Shown: one piece after another, positions 43,315-51,912 of the stretch
Layout: every line of letters starts with the position of its first letter
Numbering within the stretch: position 1 is the first letter of the stretch
Assembly (NCBI GenBank): GCA_030267565.1
Contig: BRXU01000083.1
Span: 1-64,000, forward strand
Direction of reading: 5' to 3'
Length of the DNA: 64,000 nucleotides
Source of the DNA: Pleodorina starrii
Lineage: Eukaryota > Chlorophyta > Chlorophyceae > Chlamydomonadales > Volvocaceae
Made by a program: the position numbers and the translations under genes
Notes under the pieces: model-generated
Database searches by the model: none
Seen by the model: the letters and a program-made list of their open reading frames with translations, nothing else
What the model was told of the DNA's origin: nothing

Positions 43315-44526
43315 GTGGCACGCGTTTCGCCCCTGTGCACCCCTGTGCCTTTGCAGCTGAGGTGTGAAACCAGCCCAGCCCTCCTACATACACACGGTTA
43401 TCGTCGGACCTAGGCCGGTAGACTTGGCACACAGATGCCTTAATACAATATCTAGGGCATGGTGTGATCAGATGCTGCGAACTTTACTCGTACGGCAGTG
43501 GCACGCGTTTCGCCCCTTTGCACCCCTGTGCCTTTGCAGCTGAGGTGTGAAACCAGCCCAGCCCTCCTACACACGGTTATCGTCGTACCTAGGCCGGTAG
43601 ATTTGGCGCACAGATGCCTTAATACAATATCTACGGCATGGTGTGATCAGATGCTGCGAACTTTACTCGTACGGCAGTGGCACGCGTTTCGCCCCTGTGC
43701 ACCCCTGTGCCTTTGCAGCTGAGGTGTGAAACCAGCCCAGCCCTCCTACACACGGTTATCGTCGTACCTAGGCCGGTAGACTTGGCACACAGATGCCTTA
43801 ATACAATATCTAGGGCATGGTGTGATCAGATGCTGCGAACTTTACTCGTACGGCAGTGGCACGCGTTTCGCCCCTGTGCACCCCTGTGCCTTTGCAGCCG
43901 AGGTGTGAAACCAGCCCAGCCCTCCTACACACGGTTATCGTCGGACCTAGGCCGGTAGATTTGGCGCACAGATGCCTTAATACAATATCTAGGGCATGGT
44001 GTGATCAGATGCTGCGAACTTTACTCGTACGGCAGTGGCACGCGTTTCGCCCCTGTGCACCCCTGTGCCTTTGCAGCCGAGGTGTGAAACCAGCCCAGCC
44101 CTCCTACATACACACGGTTATCGTCGGACCTAGGCCGGTAGACTTGGCACACAGCTGCCTCAATACAATACCTAGGGCATGGTGTGATCAGATGCTGCGA
44201 ACTTTACTCGTACGGCAGTGGCACGCGTTTCGCCCCTGTGCACCCCTGTGCCTTTGCAGCTGAGGTGTGAAACCAGCCCAGCCCTCCTACACACGGTTAT
44301 CGTCGTACCTAGGCCGGTAGACTTGGCACACAGATGCCTTAATACAATATCTAGGGCATGGTGTGATCAGATGCTGCGAACTTTACTCGTACGGCAGTGG
44401 CACGCGTTTCGCCCCTGTGCACCCCTGTGCCTTTGCAGCCGAGGTGTGAAACCAGCCCAGCCCTCCTACACACGGTTATCGTCGGACCTAGGCCGGTAGA
44501 TTTGGCGCACAGATGCCTTAATACAA

Positions 44527-44546
44527 TAGGGTTTTAGGGTTTTAGG
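44527..44546 (+). repeat. Interstitial telomere-type tract 1
   Basis: TAGGG, one full TTTTAGGG and a terminal TTTTAGG, directly abutting the truncated last satellite unit on the left and TATACTC on the right. TTTTAGGG is the established telomere repeat of Chlamydomonas and some relatives. The G-rich strand points right, as if the satellite array had once ended here. Confidence 0.85.
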
Positions 44547-44708
44547 TATACTCAACTGAGGACGCAAAACCTGCATTTATTCGTGATGCAACACCAATTC
44601 GATACGATCAAGGAAATGACAGCCTTGGCATCATGATAGCAGTTTCGTTTCCAAAGAATTATTCCAAGAACGGGCTGTGACGGGGCACTTGCTAACTCCA
44701 AAGCTTCC
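44547..44708. repeat. Post-telomere sequence, copy 1
   Basis: 162 bp starting TATACTCAACTGAGG, repeated at 63,839-64,000 with a single difference seen (A at 44,638, C at 63,930). The second copy is cut by the window edge, so the true length of identity is unknown. No gene or known element was recognised. Confidence 0.9.
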
Positions 44709-45046
44709 GTTGATACCATGCTTGCCAAATCAGAGTTTCCGAAGGATGAATCAAGTCGAATCCCATCCGAAACTGATGTCTGACGTGCCATATATCTTAA
44801 CTTCGATTGTCGGTTGGGTTTCGAACCCGCACGGCATATTACTAGGGCTCGCCGCCTCCCAAATGCACACGCATTACCCGCTTAGACAAGTATTTAGGAC
44901 GATTCGAACCCGTACGGGGTTCGGCTCGATACCAAATTGTAGGTTTCAGCCAAAGGACCTATTGATATGCGCTGCGCAGCCCAGAACTGCAGTTATCCCC
45001 CCTGCCATGACAGGAGATGGCCAGTGAGATCATATCTCTCAGGGGG
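44709..45046. other. Unrecognised sequence containing tRNA-like promoter boxes
   Basis: No protein gene was seen. The reverse strand carries the Pol III-type boxes listed separately. The rest matches nothing I recognise. Confidence 0.4.
44816..44911 (-). other. Possible tRNA-derived SINE head (A and B boxes)
   Basis: On the minus strand TGTCTAAGCGG (44,888-44,878) resembles a tRNA A box with one mismatch. About 50 bases downstream GGGTTCGAAACCC (44,828-44,816) matches the B box core GTTCGAAAC. A second B-box-like GGGTTCGAATC lies at 44,911-44,901. Acceptor and D stems do not pair well enough for a functional tRNA, so a decayed tRNA-derived short interspersed element is more likely. Confidence 0.35.
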
Positions 45047-45151
45047 GGCCAGGTTGACCGTCACCTGGCAGCAAGTGGATGAATTGGGGCTTGCATGCTT
45101 GCCAGACGGTCAGGCGTGAAACCCTATCCCGACTGGTAACGGATGCGAGTT
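45047..45151. repeat. 105-bp direct repeat, copy 1
   Basis: Runs from GGCCAGGTTGACCGTCACCT to AACGGATGCGAGTT. The second copy is at 45,479-45,584 (spacing about 433 bp), with a few substitutions. The DNA between them carries no recognisable gene. Confidence 0.85.
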
Positions 45152-45478
45152 AAGTAGAGGGGTGTATTACGCCCCTCTTACCCAAAACCCACACACTGAC
45201 CCATGGATTTCGAATCCATTGGGATGATGAATGGTTCCACGAAGGTGCATCCACGAAGGCGATTATGACGGTTCTGATCCTTACCATAACATCAGGGCTT
45301 TTTGAGTCATAGACCTGATGGGTTGGCCTGCCTTCGACAGGTTCCCTGTCGAAGGCAGATAAGGAGGCGACCGACTGAATCACCAACGGAATTGCACCAC
45401 GTAAGGGACCTCGGTTGATGGACACATGGGTACTAAGGTTCACGGACCTTAGGGATGAGATCGCACCTCTTAAGGGGT

Positions 45479-45584
45479 GGGCCAGGTTGACCGTCACCTG
45501 GCAGCAAGTGGATGACTTGGGGCTTGCATGCTTGCCAGTGGGTCAGGAGTGACAACCTATCCCCACTGGTAACGGATGCGAGTT
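45479..45584. repeat. 105-bp direct repeat, copy 2
   Basis: Second copy of the 45,047-45,151 repeat. It is followed at 45,613 by a good splice-donor sequence, GAG then GTAAGAATG. Confidence 0.85.
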
Positions 45585-45589
45585 CGGTC

Positions 45590-46102
45590 CAAGAATCAAC
45601 TTCGGAAGTGAGGTAAGAATGTTGTGCGTCGCTTTTGTTTGTTCTAGCCGTCTGGGCTAGCTGTACTCACTCGTCATTCTATCATCTCCTGCTTTTACAG
45701 GTAGAGATAACCAGCCTCTTCGCCCTGGCACGGCCATCACAGCTAGCAGCCACGTCAGCAGCTCAGCAACAGCCCCCAGCTCAGCCCCCAGCTCAGCCCC
45801 CAGCCCAGCCCAGCCCCCAGCTCAGCCCCCAGCCCAGCCCAGCCCCCAGCTCAGCCCCCAGCCCAGCCCATTCAGCCCAGTGGCGGCACATACCGACATG
45901 CACGCACACGCACACATATGCACGCACATGCGCACACCCCTGCCAGGGGATGCGTAATACTTCCTGCCTGCGGGCGGTTCCGGAGTTTGCCGTTGTATTA
46001 ACATTTCTGTGTTGCCCCCCGCCCAGTGCAGGACAAGCAGTGAAGCTGAGAACACAGCAAATACCAAAGGCAGCAAATAACAGAGCAGCTCGGTCTTTGT
46101 AA
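45590..46102 (+). CDS. Possible 3' end of a spliced gene, Pro/Gln-rich
   Basis: Weak candidate. A donor (GAG/GTAAGAATG at 45,613) and an acceptor (CTGCTTTTACAG ending at 45,702) would define a 90-nt intron joining two open frames in phase 0. The downstream frame begins VEITSLFALARPSQL, runs through a PAQPPAQP/SPQLSP repeat and stops at 46,102. The stop overlaps TGTAA, the usual algal polyadenylation signal. The upstream exon meets a stop within about 15 codons and no start codon was found, and the middle reads through a CACACG microsatellite. It may be a relic. Confidence 0.2.
45772..45870. repeat. CAGCTCAGCCCC minisatellite
   Basis: Tandem CAGCTCAGCCCC / CAGCCCAGCC units on the + strand, followed at about 45,900-45,935 by an alternating CACACG/CATG tract. 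Confidence 0.85.
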
Positions 46103-46462
46103 AGGCCTGGCTAGTAGTAGTATAGGTGTTATTTATTTTTATTATCCTTTCTATCCCTATTAACGGGACTCTACCGACTGTCTGCACCATGTTACGGGTG
46201 CTTCGAGACAATTATTGTTGGTTTATTTTCCTATTTAGTATCCATCCCCCAGTAATCCCGGTTAATCCTTTCTTTCCCCGCCCCCGCCGGACACCCCAGC
46301 ACCACTTACCCGACATCCGTTACCCGCCGCCTCATTTAAGCAGGAAAAAGGAAGATCTGTCATATCTCACCAAGACCTACCAACCCCACCAAGACCTCCC
46401 AACCGCCGAGACGTCCCAACCACCAAGGCCGTCATGGACCGTCTATCCCTGCACGCCTACAC

Positions 46463-47206
46463 CTCCGAGTTCATTCCGCACCGCCACCATCGCCGCCGTC
46501 ACCACCAAGCCCGGCACCGCCGTCCCCGTCCCCTCCTATGCCATTGCCGCCGTCACCGCAGCCAACCAGTCCGCCGCCGCCGTCGCCGCTGCCCCCTAGT
46601 CCGGCGCCTCCCTCCCCTCCCTTACCGCCGTCACCCAATCCGCCCAGCCCAGCACCCTCTCCACCGCCGCCCAACCCGGCCCCAAGCCTATCTCATCCCA
46701 GCCCCTCGCCGCCAGCTCCTATGCCGCCATCGCCCCGGCCTCCCTCGCTGGAACCCCTGCCTCCGTCCCCGCCACCGCCATCGCCCCGGCCGCCGACCCC
46801 GCCACCACCGTCACCCCAGCCGCCAACCCGCCACCGCCGTCACCCCAGCCGCCGGCCCCGTTACCACCCTCGCTTACCACAAGCCGCCGTCGCCGTCGCC
46901 GCCGCCGCCGTCCCCCCAACCGCCATCACCGCCGCCGTCGCCGCCATTCGTGTTCTTTTTGAACTAACCCAACTTTCTACCCAAGATTGTATGGACCCCC
47001 GCCCTTCCCTTCTGAGGGCATTGACTGCCTTCCAATTCATGCCACCCGCCTTTTGCCTCATAACCCCGCCCCACCCCCGCCACCACCGTCATCCCAGCCG
47101 CCGACCCCACCGCTGCCGTCACACCAGCCGCCGTCGCCGTCGCCGCCGCCGCCGTCCCCCCAACCGCCATCACCGCCGCCGTCGCCGCCATTCGTGTTCT
47201 TTTTGA
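46463..47206 (+). pseudogene. Relic of a PPSP-rich (pherophorin-like) cell-wall protein frame
   Basis: From about 46,475 to 46,820 one frame reads almost pure PPSP, SPAPP and PPSPQP motifs. That is the pattern of the hydroxyproline-rich rods of volvocine pherophorins and extensin-like cell-wall proteins. Near 46,823 the motif leaves this frame (it turns into RHRRHPSRR), and later PPSP stretches sit in a different frame ending FVFFLN. No signal peptide, globular pherophorin domain or good start codon was found. It could equally be a GC-rich minisatellite that happens to encode PPSP. Treated as a broken gene fragment. Confidence 0.35.
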
Positions 47207-47575
47207 ACTAACCCAACTTTCTACCCAAGATTGTATGGACCCCCGCCCTTCCCTTCTGAGGGCATTGACTGCCTTCCAATTCATGCCACCCGCCTTTTGC
47301 CTCATAACCCCGCCCCACCCCCGCCACCACCGTCATCCCAGCCGCCGACCCCACCGCTGCCGTCACACCAGCCGCCGTCGCCGTCGCCGCCGCCGCCGTC
47401 CCCCCAACCGCCATCACCGCCGCCGTCGCCGCCATTCGTGTTCTTTTTGAACTAACCCAACTTTCTATCCACGATTGTATGGACCCCCGCCCTTCCCTTC
47501 TGAGGGCATTGACTGCCTTCCAACTCATGCCACCCGCCTTTTGCCTCATAACCCCGCCCCGCCCCTGCACCCATG
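46880..47575. repeat. 244-bp tandem repeat, about 2.7 copies
   Basis: The block containing GTATGGACCCCCGCCCTTCC occurs at about 46,988, 47,232 and 47,476. Copies 1 and 2 are nearly identical, including a CCGCCGTCGCC-rich tail and the TTCGTGTTCTTTTTGAACTA segment. The third copy ends near 47,575. Confidence 0.9.
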
Positions 47576-47627
47576 GCCCCCCTGCCCCCGCCCCACGCCC
47601 TCCTGTCTAACCCAAACACCCCGCCCG

Positions 47628-47860
47628 CCAAGGTGCCGCCACCACCGACCTCCGCACCGTCAGGACTTTATGGGCGCCAGGCAGCACTCGGGGAGCTACA
47701 GCTGGAGCGTAGGTCCTGACTGACAGGAGAGTATGTAGAGGGTCGATACGACAGATGTATGTGAATAGGTGTGATGGGGTACTCACCACTAGCTGTACAA
47801 GGGGAAACCAGAACCCTAAGTGTAGCTTATAACCGTGAACGTTTTGTTTATCTGTGCCCC
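47628..47860. repeat. Segmental direct repeat, copy 1
   Basis: Shared landmarks with 47,994-48,247 are GGCGCCAGGCAG, GACAGGAGAGTATGTAGA, CTAGCTGT, GGGGAAACCA and GTTTTGTTTATCTGTGCCC. A partial relative of the upstream part (CCAAGGCCGTC) occurs near 46,420. No gene was seen. Confidence 0.8.
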
Positions 47861-47993
47861 ATACACTGTACCTTTGGATTGGTGCACATTACGTAAACAG
47901 TTTTGTCGCTGCCCAATACATTATCCGGTTTCCCGACAGATCGGCCATATCTATTGCACCAAGCAAGACCTATGTCTCCCATCCAACCGCGCG

Positions 47994-48247
47994 CCAAGGC
48001 CGTCGTGGATGGATTGCCTTTCCCTGCCCGCCTGCAACACCCGCCGAGTTCTGCACCACGCGCCAGGACTCTTTGGCGCCAGGCAGGCAGCTGGAGCGAA
48101 GTATCTAATCGACAGGAGAGTATGTAGAACATATCGGTGTGAATGATGGATGGATCCTGGATTTTAGAGGGGCACTCACCGCTAGCTGTTTGTTTAAGGG
48201 GAAACCAAAACCCTAAGTCTATCTAGCGTTTTGTTTATCTGTGCCCA
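47994..48247. repeat. Segmental direct repeat, copy 2
   Basis: Diverged second copy of 47,628-47,860, including the telomere-like AACCCTAAG found in both copies (47,811 and 48,209). Confidence 0.8.
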
Positions 48248-48948
48248 ATAAACCTGGCCCCACACCAACCCCTGACGATAGCTTATGTATCTGCACCCCA
48301 CCTTGCTTGCAGGATATATAATAGTAAGAAAGATACCAAGAATCCTACCAGCCGTACCTGGAAGACTCGTACACCTTGCTGACGTACTGCAGTGGATGTG
48401 AACTGAACTGAACTGAACACGTAAACTGAACTGAACTGAATACACATCAATCAATCGCACTGCAATCATATACAACAATGCAGAGCTATGACAGAACAGA
48501 CGACAGACGAAAATGCCATGAGCATGTGGGCGTGTGTGTGGATGTGAATTGTCGTTTTTATTTCGGGTGGCCACCCATTGTTAGTTATGTGTTGGACGTT
48601 GATTGGTTGTGCGGTGGTGGTGGTGGTGGTGGTGCAGAGACGGGAAGCACGGACTTCAATCGCCAAGCATTAAAAGACGCGAAAAAAACTCCAATGAATC
48701 GTCAATGGAAGTTATTGCGACGGCATTCGCAGTCCCACTTCTTATTCGCACCATTATTCGTACCAAGGCACCTGTACAGCCGTACAAGGGGACCTATACA
48801 ATGAAAATCATCAAACAAAAATGACGATATGTTCCGCAATCGGAATCCGTTGATTTCTGCCTGGCGCGCGCGTTTTTAATTGTGTTATAGCGATTAAGCA
48901 AACCCCACAGAGCCGAAGACGCGCGAGCCCCGCCCCACGCCGTACACG
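48248..48948. other. Gene-free stretch with microsatellites
   Basis: Contains (CTGAA)n at 48,403-48,441 and (GGT)n at 48,612-48,634. Short open frames occur on both strands but none is recognisable. Just before the 188-bp array lies GCGCGAGCCCCGCCCCACGC (48,921-48,940), which recurs on the far side of the array. Confidence 0.5.
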
Positions 48949-51480
48949 CACATGATCCAGGATTTGATCACACCATGCCCTAGGTATTGTATTAAGGCAG
49001 CTGTATGCCGGGTGTGCCGGCCTAGGTCAGACCGGAAGCGTGTAAACACGCCTGGGTTTGCCGTACAGCTTGGCCATCTTCAGCTGTGGTCTGCAGTAGT
49101 GCCGAATCCCCGCCGCCCTGCGCCGCGCCCCACGTGTAATGGATCCAGGATTTGATCACACCATGCCCTAGGAATAGTATTAAGGCAGCTGTATGCCGGG
49201 TGTGCCGGCCTAGGTCCGACCGGAAGCGTGTAAACACGCCTGGGTTTCACGTACGGCTTGGCCACCTTCAGCTGTGGTCTGCAGTAGTGCCGAATCCCCG
49301 CCGCCCTGCGCCGCGCCCCACGTGTAATGGATCCAGGATTTGATCACACCATGCCCTAGGTATTGTATTAAGGCAGCTGTATGCCGGGTGTGCCGGCCAA
49401 GGTCCGACCGGAAGCGTGTAAACACGCCTGGGTTTCACGTACGGCTTGGCCACCTTCACCTGTGGTCTGCAGTAGTGCCGAATCCCCGCCGCCCTGCGCC
49501 GCGCCCCACGTGTAATGGATCCAGGATTTGATCACACCATGCCCTAGGAATAGTATTAAGGCAGCTGTGTGCCGGGTCGGCTGGCGTAGGTCCGACCGGA
49601 AGCGTGTAAACACGCCTGGGTTTCACGTACGGCTTGGCCACCTTCAGCTGTGGTCTGCAGTAGTGCCGAATCCCCGCCGCCCTGCGCCGCGCCCCACGTG
49701 TAATGGATCCAGGATTTGATCACACCATGCCCTAGGTATTGTATTAAGGCAGCTGTATGCCGGGTGTGCCGGCCTAGGTCCGACCGGAAGCGTGTAAACA
49801 CGCCTGGGTTTGCCGTACAGCTTGGCCATCTTCAGCTGTGGTCTGCAGTAGTGCCGAATCCCCGCCGCCCTGCGCCGCGCCCCACGTGTAATGGATCCAG
49901 GATTTGATCACACCATGCCCTAGGAATAGTATTAAGGCAGCTGTGTGCCGGGTCGGCTGGCGTAGGTCCGACCGGAAGCGTGTAAACACGCCTGGGTTTC
50001 ACGTACGGCTTGGCCACCTTCAGCTGTGGTCTGCAGTAGTGCCGAATCCCCGCCGCCCTGCACCGCGCCCCCCGTGTAATGGGTCCAGGATTTGATCACA
50101 CCATGCCCTAGGTATTGTATTAAGGCAGCTGTATGCCAGGTCGGCAGGCGTAGGTCCGACCGGAAGCGTGTAAACACGCCTGGGTTTCACGTACGGCTTG
50201 GCCACCTTCAGCTGTGGTCTGCAGTAGTGCCGAATCCCCGCCGCCCTGCACCGCGCCCCCCGTGTAATGGGTCCAGGATTTGATCACACCATGCCCTAGG
50301 TATTGTATTAAGGCAGCTGTATGCCGGGTGTGCCGGCCTAGGTCAGACCGGAAGCGTGTAAACACGCCTGGGTTTGCCGTACAGCTTGGCCACCTTCAGC
50401 TGTGGTCTGCAGTAGTGCCGAATCCCCGCCGCCCTGCACCGCGCCCCACGTGTAATGGATCCAGGATTTGATCACACCATGCCCTAGGAATAGTATTAAG
50501 GCAGCTGTGTGCCGGGTCGGCTGGCGTAGGTCCGACCGGAAGCGAGTAAACACGCCTGGGTTTCACGTACGGCTTGGCCACCTTCAGCTGTGGTCTGCAG
50601 TAGTGCCGAATCCCCGCCGCCCTGCGCCGCGCCCCACGTGTAATGGATCCAGGATTTGATCACACCATGCCCTAGGAATAGTATTAAGGCAGCTGTGTGC
50701 CGGGTCGGCTGGCGTAGGTCCGACCGGAAGCGTGTAAACACGCCTGGGTTTCACGTACGGCTTGGCCACCTTCAGCTGTGGTCTGCAGTAGTGCCGAATC
50801 CCCGCCGCCCTGCGCCGCGCCCCACGTGTAATGGATCCAGGATTTGATCACACCATGCCCTAGGTATTGTATTAAGGCAGCTGTATGCCGGGTCGGCTGG
50901 CGTAGGTCCGACCGGAAGCGTGTAAACACGCCTGGGTTTCACGTACGGCTTGGCCACCTTCAGCTGTGGTCTGCAGTAGTGCCGAATCCCCGCCGCCCTG
51001 CACCGCGCCCCCCGTGTAATGGGTCCAGGATTTGATCACACCATGCCCTAGGTATTGTATTAAGGCAGCTGTATGCCGGGTGTGCCGGCCTAGGTCAGAC
51101 CGGAAGCGTGTAAACACGCCTGGGTTTGCCGTACAGCTTGGCCATCTTCAGCTGTGGTCTGCAGTAGTGCCGAATCCCCGCCGCCCTGCGCCGCGCCCCA
51201 CGTGTAATGGATCCAGGATTTGATCATACCATGCCCTAGGTATTGTATTAAGGCAGCTGTATGCCGGGTGTGCCGGCCTAGGTCCGACCGGAAGCGTGTA
51301 AACACGCCTGGGTTTCACGTACGGCTTGGCCACCTTCAGCTGTGGTCTGCAGTAGTGCCGAATCCCCGCCGCCCTGCGCCGCGCCCCACGTGTAATGGAT
51401 CCAGGATTTGATCACACCATGCCCTAGGTATTGTATTAAGGCAGCTGTATGCCGGGTGTGCCGGCCAAGGTCCGACCGGA
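48949..51480. repeat. 188-bp tandem array, about 13.5 copies
   Basis: Period of exactly 188 bp, seen at the recurring GATTTGATCACACCATGCC from 48,961 onward. Two subtypes alternate irregularly: TGTGCCGGCCTAGG versus TCGGCTGGCGTAGG, and TTTGCCGTACAGC versus TTTCACGTACGGC. A small inverted repeat, GCGTGTAAACACGC, is present in nearly all units. About 60 bp of each unit align with the reverse complement of the 179-bp satellite. Confidence 0.97.
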
Positions 51481-51550
51481 ACCTTCTAAACCAGGGCAGG
51501 ATTGTTTCGAGAGCCTGCCTGCCTCACCTGTCGCCCCACAGAGGTGAAAT

Positions 51551-51645
51551 GCGCGAGCCCCGCCCCACGCCCGTACGCGCACATGATTCAGGGTTTGAGC
51601 ATGCCAGGTCCTTAATAATATATTAAGGCAGCTGTGTGCCGGGTC
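51551..51645. repeat. Degenerate outlying unit of the 188-bp family
   Basis: Begins with the same GCGCGAGCCCCGCCCCACGC as the left border of the array, then decayed versions of the unit core (TTTGAGCATGCC, TATTAAGGCAGCTGTGTGCC). Confidence 0.75.
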
Positions 51646-51912
51646 TGATGACTTCAGTTACATCGCGCGCGCGAAAACGAGGCTTGGTCGGGAACGGGAG
51701 CCACACACCTGTCCACACACCTGTCCACACACACGTCTATCTGCCCTGCGGCGCATCTCAACGCCTATCCGCCAGTAACCCTTAATATATATGCATATGT
51801 CTCCATGTTATTAAATCCCAGCAACCAAAGGTATGCATCTAAACACACGTTGAAAACACACGCCCTCAGGTAGCAGCTGGCACACGCACCATCACCCGCC
51901 GCCAGCCGCCAT
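51646..51912. other. Short intergenic stretch downstream of the nuclease gene
   Basis: A CACACCTGTCC tandem motif at about 51,705-51,740 and AT-rich sequence around 51,785. No gene or clear polyadenylation signal for the minus-strand gene was found. Confidence 0.5.

Larger units (their letters stand above)
4225..44529. repeat. 179-bp satellite array, about 225 copies
   Basis: An uninterrupted head-to-tail array with a period of 179 bp. Occasional units are 173 bp (six bases lost in GGGCATGG, e.g. 9,820, 11,425, 16,435), 180 bp (extra G in GCTGAGGGTG) or 183 bp (extra ACAT in CTACATACACACGG). Each unit carries two AvrII-like CCTAGG/TCTAGG sites about 50 bp apart, a TGATCA palindrome and a CTCGTACGGCAG box. 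Units differ at a few diagnostic positions (CCTGTGC/CCTTTGC, ATCTAGG/ACCTAGG, GACTTGGCACA/GATTTGGCGCA, GGACC/GTACC). Every unit contains a 74-codon open frame, but 179 is not a multiple of three and codon conservation is no better than elsewhere, so it is treated as non-coding. The position next to telomere repeats suggests a subtelomeric satellite. Confidence 0.98.

Noticed and set aside
4312..44499. More than 200 open frames of 74-147 codons beginning MARVSPLCTPVP, one per satellite unit
   Set aside because: The unit length (179) is not a multiple of three, so successive copies lie in different frames. Variants are spread evenly over codon positions, and length changes come from chance loss of the stop (CTGAGG to CCGAGG). 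This is satellite DNA, not a gene family.
45160..45235. Possible tRNA-Ser(CGA) on the minus strand (ATGGATTCGAAATCCAT anticodon-like hairpin)
   Set aside because: Only the anticodon-arm hairpin fits. No D arm, variable arm, T arm or acceptor stem could be found around it.
48949..51480. CRISPR array
   Set aside because: The 188-bp units are continuous tandem repeats without unique spacers, and the genome is eukaryotic with introns and telomere repeats.
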